From Alphaproteobacteria bacterium (lineage in GTDB: Bacteria; Pseudomonadota; Alphaproteobacteria; CACIAM-22H2): DNA of 15,154 nucleotides. The notes under the pieces are model-generated. The model did no database searches. It was not told the origin of the DNA and worked only from the letters and a program-made list of their open reading frames with translations. The DNA is taken from positions 1 through 15,154 of the forward strand of contig CANMWW010000010.1 of assembly GCA_947500965.1 (NCBI GenBank), written 5' to 3'. A program made the position numbers and the translations under genes. Of the stretch, positions 1-8,284 are shown in pieces (positions within the stretch are counted from its first letter, which is position 1; each line of letters opens with the position of its first letter).

Positions 1-2
1 CG

Positions 3-180
3 CGATGGCCGTTGGCGCTCTGATCCTCTGTGGCCCGCTTAACGCAGGTGGGCGCCGTGATACCGAGACCGCAGCCCCGGCAGGGACAGCTCCCTAGAGG
101 TTAGGTATCGGCCCCAGGGATTTAGTGGCCTGACGCACCCCGCAGCCCCGTCCGACCCCCAAGCTAGGGCGTCAGCCACG
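3..180 (-). ncRNA. ssrS: 6S RNA (regulator of RNA polymerase)
   Basis: 6S RNA binds sigma70-RNA polymerase by mimicking an open promoter. On the minus strand the block at 130-104 (GGCC, then CCTGGGGCCGATACC) resembles the 5' part of E. coli 6S RNA (GGCCAGTCCCCTGAGCCGATA), and the block at 45-25 resembles the 3' half (GCGTTAAGCGGGCC). GATACC (109-104) can pair with GGTATC (64-59), and AGGGA/TCCCT forms an apical hairpin between them. The outermost bases 179-173 can pair with 11-5, which suggests that almost the whole transcript, about 175 nt, lies inside the window. It follows zapA on the same strand, the known zapA-ssrS arrangement. The exact ends are estimates, and the 3' end may run past base 1. 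Confidence 0.85.
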
Positions 181-208
181 CTTAAACAACCTTCGCGGCG
201 CCGCGGCC

Positions 209-613
209 TCAGCTTCCGGGCGCGAGCCGCTCCGCCACGGCCGAGAGGCGCTGCGCGATGCGGTCGAGGTCGCGCGTCATCACGTCGTCGCGCCGCGCGA
301 GCGTCGCCTCGATCTCGGCGATGCGCGCCTGCAGGTCGCCGGCGCGCAGCTCGGCGTCGCGCGCGGAGGCCTCGATCCCCTCGCTCGCCGCGCGCCGCGC
401 CTCGGCGTCCTGGTAGGCCTCGCCGAGCTCGTCCGCGAGCATGAGGCAGGTAAGCAGCAGCAGCCGCGCCTCGCCGACGGCGCCGACCTGGCCCGCGAGT
501 TCGCGCACCTTGGTGTCGATGTACTTCGACAGCGCGCGCAGGCGGTCTTCCTCGCCGTCGCCGCAGCCGACGACATGGCTGCGCCCGTTGATCTCTATCG
601 TCACCTGCGCCAT
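209..613 (-). CDS. zapA: Cell division protein ZapA
   Basis: ZapA bundles FtsZ filaments at the division site in the cytoplasm. The 134-aa product begins MAQVTIEINGRSH, the typical beta-strand start of the family. It continues through a globular head with the motif EEDRLRALSKYIDTKVREL (about residues 20-38) and a hydrophobic helix ending LADELGEA. A long C-terminal coiled coil (about 70-130), rich in Ala, Glu and Arg, completes it. E. coli ZapA is 109 aa, so the coiled coil is somewhat extended. I chose the ATG at 613, because the open frame runs 54 codons further upstream but across the preceding gene. A G-rich stretch (GGGGG) lies about 8 nt before this ATG. The start is 13 nt after the upstream stop codon, and ssrS follows directly, so the three are probably one transcript. 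Confidence 0.93.
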   Translation of the reverse strand: MAQVTIEINGRSHVVGCGDGEEDRLRALSKYIDTKVRELAGQVGAVGEARLLLLTCLMLADELGEAYQDAEARRAASEGIEASARDAELRAGDLQARIAEIEATLARRDDVMTRDLDRIAQRLSAVAERLAPGS

Positions 614-626
614 GGCCACGCCCCCG

Positions 627-809
627 TCAGCGGTCGAGGCCGGATTGCGCGCGGCGCGCCTTGGCGAGCGCGGACTCGACGCGCTCGAGCACGCCGTCGA
701 CGTCCTCCGCGATGCGCGCGGCCGCGCCACGGCGCTCGCCGGCGACGGCCTTCTCCAACCGCGCCAGCGCCGCATCGACGCGCTTCATGGCTTCATCGAC
801 CGCGCTCAT
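627..809 (-). CDS. Short coiled-coil protein upstream of zapA (DUF4164-like)
   Basis: This 60-aa predicted cytoplasmic protein starts MSAVDEAMKRVDAALARLE and is Ala/Arg/Glu-rich with heptad-like hydrophobic spacing over nearly its whole length. A single alpha-helical coiled coil is therefore likely. GGAG lies 8 nt before the chosen ATG at 809, which is why I rejected the longer frame starting at 845. Alphaproteobacteria commonly carry a small DUF4164-type coiled-coil gene directly before zapA, and the position fits that. The sequence alone is too low in complexity to prove membership. Its stop is 13 nt before zapA, so co-expression is likely and a role with ZapA is possible, but no function is shown. 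It could also be an unrelated helical protein. Confidence 0.75.
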   Translation of the reverse strand: MSAVDEAMKRVDAALARLEKAVAGERRGAAARIAEDVDGVLERVESALAKARRAQSGLDR

Positions 810-832
810 CCACCGAACTCCAGAACGGCTAC

Positions 833-861
833 AGAAGACCGCCAAACGCGGCCCGAATCAA
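833..861 (-). promoter_or_regulatory. Candidate promoter for the zapA operon
   Basis: On the minus strand TTGATT (861-856) is followed after 17 nt by TCTTCT (838-833), matching the sigma70 -35 box well and the -10 box at only three of six positions. It lies 24 nt before the start codon of the 60-aa gene. It is the only reasonable pair I found in this spacer for the leftward operon. Confidence 0.25.
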
Positions 862-863
862 GG

Positions 864-892
864 TTGACGACCCGGGAACCGGTCGGCATCTT
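864..892 (+). promoter_or_regulatory. Candidate promoter for tkt-gap
   Basis: TTGACG (864-869), five of six matches to the -35 consensus, is followed after exactly 17 nt by CATCTT (887-892), a weak -10 box. Transcription would begin near 899. That is only a few bases before the ATG at 902 but gives a leader of about 80 nt for the alternative tkt start at 980. The -35 boxes of the two divergent candidates lie only 2 bp apart. Confidence 0.3.
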
Positions 893-901
893 CCGCCGCC
901 C

Positions 902-2944
902 ATGAGCGCCGCCACAGACAGCGCACCAGCCGCTGCACCTTCGCCCCTCAGCACGAGGCAATCCCCGGAGCACGCGCGCATGGCCAATGCCCTGCGCGCG
1001 CTCGCGATGGACGCGGTCGAGAAGGCGAAGTCCGGCCATCCCGGGATGCCGATGGGCATGGCGGACGTCGCCACCGTGCTCTGGACGAAGTTCCTCAAGT
1101 TCGATCCTTCCGCGCCCGACTGGCCGGACCGCGACCGCTTCGTGCTTTCGGCGGGCCATGGCTCGATGCTGCTCTACGCGCTGCTGCACCTCACCGGCTT
1201 CGCCGACATGACGATGGAGGAGCTCAAGCGCTTCCGGCAGCTCGGCGCGAAGACGGCGGGGCACCCGGAGTTCGGCCACGCGGCCGGCGTCGAGACCACC
1301 ACCGGCCCGCTCGGCCAGGGCCTCGCCAACGCCGTCGGCATGGCGATGGCGGAACGCTGGCTCAACGCGCGCTTCGGCGACGGCGTGGTCGACCACCATA
1401 CCTACGTGATCGCCGGCGATGGCTGCCTCATGGAAGGCATCAGCCAGGAGGCGATCTCGCTCGCGGGGCACCTGCGGCTGAACCGCCTCGTCGTCCTGTT
1501 CGACGACAACCACATCTCGATCGACGGGCCGACCTCGCTGGCGACGTCGGAGGACCAATGCGCGCGCTTCGCGGCGAGCGGCTGGAACACGGCGCGGGTC
1601 GACGGCCACGACCCGGCCGCGATCGAGGCCGCGATCGCGGCGGCGCGGCGCAGCGACCGCCCGACCTTGATCGCCTGCCGGACCACGATCGGCTACGGCG
1701 CGCCGACCAAGGGCGGCACGGCGGGCTGCCACGGCTCGCCCCTCGGCGCCGCGGAGATCGCCGCGACGCGCGAGCGCCTGGGATGGACCAACGGCCCGTT
1801 CGAGATCCCCGTGGACGTGCTCGAGCGCTGGATCGCCGCGGGGCATCGCGGCGCCGCCGCGCGCAAGTCCTGGGACGGACGCCTTTCGCGCATGCCGGCG
1901 GAGCAGCGCGCGGAATTCCGCCGCATGCAGTCGGGCAAGCTGCCGCGCGGCCTCGCCGAGGCGGTGGCGGCGTTCAAGGCGAAGCTCTTCGCCGACAAGC
2001 CCTCGATCGCCACCCGCGTCGCGTCGCAGAACGCGCTCGACATGCTCGCGGCGCAGGTTCCCGAGTTGATCGGCGGCTCCGCTGACCTGACGGGCTCCAA
2101 CAACACCAAGGCCAAGGTCCAGGCGCCGATGACCGTCGCCGACCGCGGCGGGCGCTACGTGTACTGGGGCGTGCGCGAGCACGCGATGGCCGCGGCGATG
2201 AACGGCATGGCGCTGCATGGCGGCATCGTCCCCTACGGCGGCACCTTCCTCGTCTTCACCGACTATTGCCGCCCAGCCATCCGCCTCGCGGCGCTGATGG
2301 GCCAGCGCGTCGTGTTCGTCATGACGCATGACTCGATCGGCCTCGGCGAGGACGGGCCCACGCACCAGCCGGTCGAGCACCTCGCCGCGCTGCGCGCGAT
2401 CCCGAACCTCGCGGTGTTCCGCCCCGCCGACGCGGTGGAGACGCTGGAATGCTGGCAGCTCGCGCTCGAGCGCCAGGACGGGCCGAGCGTGCTCGCCCTC
2501 ACCCGCCAGAACCTGCCGGCGCTGCGCACGGGTGGCGACGCCTCCGAGAACCACTGCGCGCGCGGCGCCTACGTGCTCACGGAGGCCGAGGGCGGCGAGC
2601 GCCAGGCGACGCTGATGGCGACCGGCTCCGAGGTCTCGCTCGCCATGGAGGCGCGCAAGCTGCTCGCCGCGCGCGGAATCCGCGCGGCCGTCGTGTCCAT
2701 GCCGAGCTGGGAGCTGTTCGCGCGCCAGAGCGCGCGCTACCAGCGCGCCGTGCTCGGCGGCTCGCGCGTCGCCAAGGTCGCCGTCGAGGCCGCGCTCGGC
2801 TTCGGCTGGGAACGCCACCTGGGGGCCCGCGGGGCCTTCGTCGGCATGTCCGGCTTCGGCGCATCGGCGCCGGCGCCCGACCTCTACCGCCATTTCGGGA
2901 TCACGCCCGAGGCCGTCGCGGAGGCGGCCGCGGCGCTCGTCTGA
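902..2944 (+). CDS. tkt: Transketolase
   Basis: Transketolase is a thiamine-diphosphate and Mg-dependent cytoplasmic enzyme. It moves two-carbon units between sugar phosphates in the pentose phosphate and Calvin cycles. The product is 680 aa from ATG 902. The N-terminal region has SGHPGMPMGMADVA (about 44-57), and the ThDP/Mg motif begins GDGCLMEG (about 172-179) and ends in DDN. The pyrimidine domain has GGSADLTGSN (about 391-400), the catalytic glutamate in VREHAMA (about Glu426) and GEDGPTHQPVE. All hallmark residues are present and length is normal. The start is uncertain. ATG 902 keeps SPEHARMANA, similar to the N termini of relatives, but has no clear ribosome site. ATG 980 (654 aa) has GGAG 9 nt upstream. 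It is 21 nt before gap, an operon. Confidence 0.97.
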   Translation: MSAATDSAPAAAPSPLSTRQSPEHARMANALRALAMDAVEKAKSGHPGMPMGMADVATVLWTKFLKFDPSAPDWPDRDRFVLSAGHGSMLLYALLHLTGFADMTMEELKRFRQLGAKTAGHPEFGHAAGVETTTGPLGQGLANAVGMAMAERWLNARFGDGVVDHHTYVIAGDGCLMEGISQEAISLAGHLRLNRLVVLFDDNHISIDGPTSLATSEDQCARFAASGWNTARVDGHDPAAIEAAIAAARRSDRPTLIACRTTIGYGAPTKGGTAGCHGSPLGAAEIAATRERLGWTNGPFEIPVDVLERWIAAGHRGAAARKSWDGRLSRMPAEQRAEFRRMQSGKLPRGLAEAVAAFKAKLFADKPSIATRVASQNALDMLAAQVPELIGGSADLTGSNNTKAKVQAPMTVADRGGRYVYWGVREHAMAAAMNGMALHGGIVPYGGTFLVFTDYCRPAIRLAALMGQRVVFVMTHDSIGLGEDGPTHQPVEHLAALRAIPNLAVFRPADAVETLECWQLALERQDGPSVLALTRQNLPALRTGGDASENHCARGAYVLTEAEGGERQATLMATGSEVSLAMEARKLLAARGIRAAVVSMPSWELFARQSARYQRAVLGGSRVAKVAVEAALGFGWERHLGARGAFVGMSGFGASAPAPDLYRHFGITPEAVAEAAAALV

Positions 2945-2965
2945 ACCCTAGCGAAGGGGACTAGC

Positions 2966-3976
<1,011 letters not shown>

Positions 3977-4004
3977 CGCGCGCGCGGCGCGGCACGCCGG
4001 CCGC

Positions 4005-5042
4005 TCAGGCCAGCTGCCGCGCCACGAGCGGGCCGATCGCGTTGGCGACCGGCAGCGGCAGCAGCCGCCAGCCCGCGACCAGCGCGCGATAGCGCGGGTT
4101 CGAGGGATCGGTGCGCGGCGGGGCGTCGCGCCCTTCCAGGAAATAGCGATAGGCGAGCGGCCGGGGCACGAAGCCCCAGCTCTTCTTGTAGGCGTGGCTG
4201 CCCGTGCCGACGCGGCTGCGCCCGAACTCGAAGCGCGTGCAGCCGAGCTCCCTGCCCCGCCCCATCAGGCGCAGGAAGAGGAAGTCGCTCGCGCCGAGCT
4301 CGCGCCCCGCGCGCGTGCCGCCGGCATAGAAGGGATGGATGGCGCCGCGGAAGCGGAAGCTGAACGCCGCCGCCAGCTTCTCCCCGCCTCGCTCGACCAC
4401 GCTCGCCTCGAAGGCGCCGGGCAGCGCGGCGTCGAGCGCCTGCATGTGGCGCAGCGGGAAGACGGGCGTGCCGAGGTTGCGGTAGCTCTCGCAGAGCACG
4501 CGGTGGAAGTCCTCGACGGGCGCACCCGGGACGAAGGCGAGGCCGCGGCCGAGGCTGCGCCGGACGTCGTGGCGCCTGCCCTTGCGCGGGATCGCGCGCA
4601 GGATCGCATCGTCGTCGCCGGCGATCGGTCCCTCGAACATCGCGTGCGCGTCGTCGACCACCAGCCAGCCCGGCGACGGCGCAGGCGGCGGCGAGAGGTC
4701 GCGCAACTCGACATGGCCGACGCGCAGTTCGCGCGCGAGGCGCATCGCCTCCGCCTCCAGCGCCGACGCGGCGTCGGCGCCCTCGGCGACCACGCCCCCG
4801 CCGGTGGCGCATCCCGCCGAGACGAGCGCGTCGCCGAAGAGGCGGCTGCGGCGCAGCGCCAGAGGCAGGATCCCGGCGATGCGCCGGCCCGCGAAGGCGG
4901 CGAGGTGCAGGGCGCGATGGCCGAGCCCGGCCTCGATCGCGCGTGTCCATCCATGCAGGTGGAAGAAGCTGCCGCCGGGATGGCCATGGACGAACTCGTC
5001 CCAGGCTCCCGCGGCCTCGCCGCCGACGATCCCTACCTTCAC
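4005..5042 (-). CDS. FemAB-like acyltransferase of the PEP-CTERM/exosortase-associated type
   Basis: The 345-aa protein has the double-GNAT architecture of FemAB-related proteins. The first half contains SFFHLHGWTRAIEAGLGH (25-42). An RRHDVRRSLGRGL helix (157-169) follows. The second half contains FYAGGTRAGRELGASDFL (238-255) and FEFGRSRVGTGSHAYKKSWGF (271-291), a C-terminal signature I associate with the XrtA/PEP-CTERM-linked FemAB family. Family members use aminoacyl or acyl donors. In exosortase gene sets they are thought to act in exopolysaccharide or surface-protein modification, but the substrate is unknown. The start is GTG at 5042 with GGAG 5 nt upstream. No exosortase, glycosyltransferase or PEP-CTERM gene is in the window, so it is isolated here. 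It lies downstream of ilvE across a spacer with two hairpins. Confidence 0.85.
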   Translation of the reverse strand: MKVGIVGGEAAGAWDEFVHGHPGGSFFHLHGWTRAIEAGLGHRALHLAAFAGRRIAGILPLALRRSRLFGDALVSAGCATGGGVVAEGADAASALEAEAMRLARELRVGHVELRDLSPPPAPSPGWLVVDDAHAMFEGPIAGDDDAILRAIPRKGRRHDVRRSLGRGLAFVPGAPVEDFHRVLCESYRNLGTPVFPLRHMQALDAALPGAFEASVVERGGEKLAAAFSFRFRGAIHPFYAGGTRAGRELGASDFLFLRLMGRGRELGCTRFEFGRSRVGTGSHAYKKSWGFVPRPLAYRYFLEGRDAPPRTDPSNPRYRALVAGWRLLPLPVANAIGPLVARQLA

Positions 5043-5060
5043 GCCGCTCCACGCCTCCGC

Positions 5061-5088
5061 CCGGCGGCGGGACAGCCCCGCCCGCCGG
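5061..5088 (-). other. Strong hairpin in the leader of the FemAB-like gene
   Basis: CCGGCGG (5061-5067) pairs with CCGCCGG (5082-5088), and CGGG (5068-5071) pairs with CCCG (5077-5080) if one C bulges. This gives an 11-bp stem with a 5-nt loop. On the minus strand it ends 18 nt before the GTG start of the FemAB-like gene and just clears its GGAG site. It could affect translation or protect mRNA ends. There is no T tract after it, so a simple intrinsic terminator is unlikely. Confidence 0.4.
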
Positions 5089-5112
5089 TCGGCGCGATGA
5101 TCGGCACGATGC

Positions 5113-5137
5113 GCGCCGCCGCGCCTTGCGGCGGCGC
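5113..5137 (-). terminator. Perfect 10-bp hairpin after ilvE, possible terminator
   Basis: GCGCCGCCGC (5113-5122) and GCGGCGGCGC (5128-5137) form a perfect all-GC 10-bp stem with a 5-nt loop, starting 17 nt after the ilvE stop codon on the minus strand. The position suits the end of the ilvE transcript. The bases after it (ATCGTGCCGATC) contain no T run, so Rho-independent termination is not certain. An RNA-stability element is the alternative. Confidence 0.4.
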
Positions 5138-5153
5138 AAGCGGCGCGCGGCGC

Positions 5154-6233
5154 TCAGCCGCCGACGCGGTTGCCCAGCAGCCGGGTCCAGCCATGCGGGT
5201 CGGGCGCCGTGCCGTACTGGATGCCCACGATCGTGTCGTAGAGCCGCTTCGTGAGGTCGCCGGTCTTGCCGCCATTGATCGCGTGGCGCTCGCCGCGGAA
5301 GCCGAGCTCGCCGACCGGCGAGATCACGGCGGCCGTGCCGGTGCCCCACATCTCGAGCGTCCCGGCCTTCGCCGCGGCGATGACCTCGTCGATCGCGATC
5401 GGCCGCTCGGTGACCTTGAGCCCCCAGTCGCGCAGCAGCGTGATGACCGATTCCCGGGTGATGCCGGCGAGGATCGCGCCATTGAGCGGCGGCGTGACGA
5501 CCTCGTCCCCGATCCGCATCATGATGTTCATGGTGCCCACCTCGTCGAGGTAGCGATGCTCGACGCCGTCGAGCCACAGCACCTGCGTGAAGCCGGCCTT
5601 CTTGGCCTCCTCGGCGGCGTAGAGGCTGGCGGCGTAGTTGCCCGCGGTCTTGGCGGCGCCCAGCCCGCCCTTCACGGCGCGGACATGCTTCTCCGACGCC
5701 ATGATCTTCACGGGGTTCATGCCTTCCTTGTAGTAGGCGCCCACCGGCCCGACGATCACGTAGTAGAGGTACTTCCTCGACGGATGCACGCCGAGGAAGC
5801 GCTCGGTGGCGATCACGGTCGGGCGGATGTAGAGCGACGTGCCGGGCTTGGACGGCACCCAGTTCTGGTCGACATCGACAAGCGCGCGGATCGATTCCTC
5901 GACCATCGCGGCGTCGAGCTCGGGCATGCACAGGAACTGGCCGGAGCGGTTCAGGCGCTTCGCATGGTCGCCGGCGCGGAACAGGCGGATCCGCCCGTCG
6001 GCGCCGCGGAAGGCCTTGAGGCCGTCGAAGATCGCCTGGCCGTAGTGCAGCACGCAGGTCGCCGGGTCGAGCGAGAAGTCCTGGTAGGGGACGATGCGCG
6101 GGCTGTGCCAGCCCTTCCCCTCCTCGTAGTCGAGCATGAACATGTGGTCCGAGAACACGTTGCCGAAGGACAGCGTGTCGTCGGCGGGCGGCGTGCGTGG
6201 ATTGGCGGTCCGGGTGATGGAGATCTCGGTCAC
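5154..6233 (-). CDS. ilvE: Branched-chain amino acid aminotransferase (IlvE, class IV PLP enzyme)
   Basis: IlvE is a cytoplasmic PLP enzyme that catalyses the last step of valine, leucine and isoleucine synthesis and the first step of their breakdown. The 359-aa product carries CVLHYGQAIFDGLKAFR (60-76), YIRPTVIAT (135-143), GGLGAAKTAGNYAASL with the PLP lysine Lys195, and LDEVGTMNI with the cofactor-binding Glu231. ITRESVITLLRDWG follows, then GTGTAAVISPVGEL. Length and motifs match the longer, eukaryote-like IlvE_II group rather than the roughly 310-aa E. coli type. I chose GTG 6233 because GAGG lies a few bases upstream; the open frame runs 22 codons further to an ATG at 6299 that would sit inside the candidate promoter. 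It is separated from the ABC operon by a hairpin and from the FemAB-like gene by 111 nt. Confidence 0.95.
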   Translation of the reverse strand: MTEISITRTANPRTPPADDTLSFGNVFSDHMFMLDYEEGKGWHSPRIVPYQDFSLDPATCVLHYGQAIFDGLKAFRGADGRIRLFRAGDHAKRLNRSGQFLCMPELDAAMVEESIRALVDVDQNWVPSKPGTSLYIRPTVIATERFLGVHPSRKYLYYVIVGPVGAYYKEGMNPVKIMASEKHVRAVKGGLGAAKTAGNYAASLYAAEEAKKAGFTQVLWLDGVEHRYLDEVGTMNIMMRIGDEVVTPPLNGAILAGITRESVITLLRDWGLKVTERPIAIDEVIAAAKAGTLEMWGTGTAAVISPVGELGFRGERHAINGGKTGDLTKRLYDTIVGIQYGTAPDPHGWTRLLGNRVGG

Positions 6234-6270
6234 GTTCGCCTCGCGGGATCTGGTTGTCGACGCGGGACCG

Positions 6271-6299
6271 ACGTTACGCCAAGCCCGCGCCGTGGCCAA
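6271..6299 (-). promoter_or_regulatory. Candidate ilvE promoter
   Basis: On the minus strand TTGGCC (6299-6294) and TAACGT (6276-6271) are separated by 17 nt, partial matches to sigma70 boxes. Transcription would start around 6264, about 30 nt before the GTG start of ilvE. The pair lies just after the hairpin that closes the ABC operon, so independent transcription of ilvE makes sense. Confidence 0.3.
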
Positions 6300-6305
6300 A
6301 CCGAT

Positions 6306-6327
6306 TGGCGCATGCGGTCATGCGCCA
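6306..6327 (-). terminator. Hairpin terminator at the end of the ABC exporter operon
   Basis: TGGCGCATG (6306-6314) and CATGCGCCA (6319-6327) are a perfect 9-bp inverted repeat around a 4-nt loop, spanning the stop codon of the ATPase gene (6318-6320). On the minus strand the stem is followed by ATCGGTTTGG, a short T-containing tract. It is the only such structure at this operon's end, so termination is plausible, though the tract is weak. Confidence 0.5.
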
Positions 6328-7040
6328 GCCGCGCCCGTCCCGGCCGGCGGCGCGCCCGACGGGACGATGGCCCCGTCCACCATGCGCAGCCTGCGCGTCG
6401 CGCGGCGCGCCAGTTCCTCGTCGTGCGTGACCACGACCACCGCCCGCCCCTCCTCCGCCGCCAGCGAGGCGAAGACGTCGAAGACAAGGCGCGCGCTGGC
6501 GCTATCGAGGTTCCCGGTGGGCTCGTCCGCAAGGATAAGGACCGGGTCGTTGGCCAGCGCGCGCGCGATGGCGACGCGCTGGCGCTGCCCGCCGGACAGC
6601 TGGTCGGGCGACTTGCGGGCGTGGTCCGCGAGGCCGAGGCGTGCGAGCAGCCCGAGCGCGCGCGCCTCCGCGCCTGCCGCAGCCAGTCGCCCGAGGCGAC
6701 GCATCGGCAGCGCGACGTTGTCGAGCACGCCGAGCTCGGGCAGCAGGAAGTGGAACTGGAACACGAAGCCCATGCGCGCGAGCCGAAGGGCGGCGAGCGC
6801 GTCGCCGCCGAGCCCGGCGGTGTCGACGCCGTCGAACAGGACGCGGCCCCGCGTGGGGCGGTCCAGCAGGCCGAGGAGGTAGAGCAGCGACGACTTGCCG
6901 GATCCCGACGGGCCGGTCACGGCGACGAACTCGCCGGCGGCGACCTCCATGTCGACGTCGCGCACCAGCGTCGCCGGCACCGCGCCGCCGAGGACGCGCG
7001 TGACGCCCCGCGCGGCGACGATCGGCGCCCGGTCGCTCAT
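6318..7040 (-). CDS. ABC transporter ATP-binding protein (LolD/MacB type)
   Basis: This is the cytoplasmic ATPase of a three-part export system. The 240-aa protein has Walker A GPSGSGKS (43-50), Q-loop Gln95, signature LSGGQ (148-152), Walker B LILADEP with catalytic Glu173, D-loop NLDS and switch His206. NLDSASARLVFDVF and the overall length fit the LolD/MacB/FtsE group, which drives FtsX-type permeases by mechanical coupling rather than by moving a substrate through a channel. The ATG at 7040 overlaps the permease stop codon (ATGA), so translation is coupled. The C-terminal tail (SGAPPAGTGAAGA) is Gly/Ala-rich and probably disordered. I do not assign lolD, because the partner genes are a single permease and a membrane-fusion protein rather than lolC/lolE. 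Confidence 0.93.
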   Translation of the reverse strand: MSDRAPIVAARGVTRVLGGAVPATLVRDVDMEVAAGEFVAVTGPSGSGKSSLLYLLGLLDRPTRGRVLFDGVDTAGLGGDALAALRLARMGFVFQFHFLLPELGVLDNVALPMRRLGRLAAAGAEARALGLLARLGLADHARKSPDQLSGGQRQRVAIARALANDPVLILADEPTGNLDSASARLVFDVFASLAAEEGRAVVVVTHDEELARRATRRLRMVDGAIVPSGAPPAGTGAAGA

Positions 7041-8284
7041 GTCGCGCCGCGCAGGATGTCGACGGGGTCCGCGCGCGCGGCGCGCCGCGCCGGGATCCAG
7101 GCGGCGAGCGCCGACGTGGCGAGCGCGAAGGCGCCCGACGCGGCGTAGTGGAGCGGCGTGCGATGGAGCACGAAGCCCTGGAGCCTGACGAAGCCCTCGA
7201 TCTCGAAGCGCAGCGAGCCCATGAACGCGACGATCAGGAAGCCGAGCACCCAGCCCAGCACCATGCCGGCCACGCCGACCAGCAGGCCCTGCAGCAGGAA
7301 AACCGCGAGGATGTCGCGCTCGCGGAACCCGATCGACTTGAGGATCGCGATGTCGCGCGCCTTCTCCCACGCCACGGTCGAGACGACGTTGAAGATGCCG
7401 AAGCCGGCGACGACGAGGATCGCCCCGATCGTCGAGTACATGATCGCCCGCTGGATGACGAAGATGCCGAGCACGTTGGCGTTGGACTCCTGCCAGGATT
7501 CGGAGCGGTAGCCGAAGCGCTCCTCGACGCGCAGCGCGAAGTCGCGCGCCCCCTCGGGATCGACGAGCCGCAGCCGCAGCTGGTTGACGACGTTCGGCCG
7601 CTCCAGGACCACCTGCGCCTTCGCGAGCAGCGCGTAGGCGACGCTCGTGTCGAGGCTCGTGATGCCTGTCCTGAACACGCCGACCACCTTCGCCTTCAGG
7701 ACGACGCCCTGCGTGCCGGCAAGCGACAGCGTCGTGCCCGAGCGCGCGCCGAGCTTGCGCGCCAGCGCCTCGCCCAGCACCAGCCCGTTGGCCACGGCGT
7801 GCAGCGCGTCGAGCGATCCATCGACGAGGTCGCGCTCCAGGTTGCCGACGCGCCGCTCCGCCTCGGGATCGATGCCGGTCAGCGTCGCCGCCACCTCGCG
7901 CGTGCCGTAGCGCAGGAAGACCTGGCCAGCGAGGTTCGGCGCGACCGCCACGCCCGGCATGTCGCCGAGCGCCGCCGCGATCGCGCGCGCTCCGCGTATC
8001 CCGCGCGGCTCGTCCACGGGCTTCTCGCCGCGCAGCTCCACGGCCGCGCGCGGCCCGGCGGCGAGCTCCGCGGCCTGCGCCGGGCGCCGGCGGAACTCGT
8101 CCTTCACCACCACGTGCGGCTGCACGTCGATGACCCGCGCGACGAAGTCCCGCTGGAAGCCCTGCATCATCGCGGCCATCGCGATGAAGAACCCCACGCC
8201 CAGCGTCACGCCGAGGACCGACACGACGCCCTGGCGTCGACGGCGCAGCAGCTGGGCGAGCGCGAGCTCGAGGGCGAGCCTCAT
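7037..8284 (-). CDS. FtsX/LolE-type ABC transporter permease
   Basis: The 415-aa inner-membrane protein has one N-terminal membrane helix (about 20-40), a large periplasmic domain (about 41-278) and three C-terminal helices (about 279-302, 326-355, 378-397). This is the MacB/LolC/LolE topology. The coupling region AWEKARDIAILKSIGFRERDIL (305-326) and the terminal IPARRAARADPVDILRG (397-413) are typical of FtsX-domain permeases. Two such subunits would dimerise and bind the ATPase encoded next. The periplasmic domain has an Arg/Ala/Glu-rich, probably flexible stretch at about 64-100. Start and stop both overlap neighbours by 4 nt (ATGA). The substrate cannot be read from sequence. Candidates are a lipid, lipoprotein, peptide or antibiotic moved from the periplasmic side. 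Confidence 0.92.
   Translation of the reverse strand: MRLALELALAQLLRRRRQGVVSVLGVTLGVGFFIAMAAMMQGFQRDFVARVIDVQPHVVVKDEFRRRPAQAAELAAGPRAAVELRGEKPVDEPRGIRGARAIAAALGDMPGVAVAPNLAGQVFLRYGTREVAATLTGIDPEAERRVGNLERDLVDGSLDALHAVANGLVLGEALARKLGARSGTTLSLAGTQGVVLKAKVVGVFRTGITSLDTSVAYALLAKAQVVLERPNVVNQLRLRLVDPEGARDFALRVEERFGYRSESWQESNANVLGIFVIQRAIMYSTIGAILVVAGFGIFNVVSTVAWEKARDIAILKSIGFRERDILAVFLLQGLLVGVAGMVLGWVLGFLIVAFMGSLRFEIEGFVRLQGFVLHRTPLHYAASGAFALATSALAAWIPARRAARADPVDILRGAT

Noticed and set aside
806..2893. A 695-codon open frame antisense to tkt, and other long antisense frames over gap, epmA and the exporter genes.
   Set aside because: Very high GC content removes stop codons from other frames. The translations are Arg/Ala-rich, low in complexity and match no family, while the opposite strand encodes clear enzymes.
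3985..3999. A CGGCG/CGCCG hairpin between gap and the FemAB-like gene as a bidirectional terminator.
   Set aside because: The stem is only 5 bp with no T tract on either strand, expected by chance in this GC content.
4194..7148. A 984-codon plus-strand frame across the FemAB-like gene, ilvE and the ABC ATPase.
   Set aside because: It is antisense to three confidently identified genes and has no domain signal.
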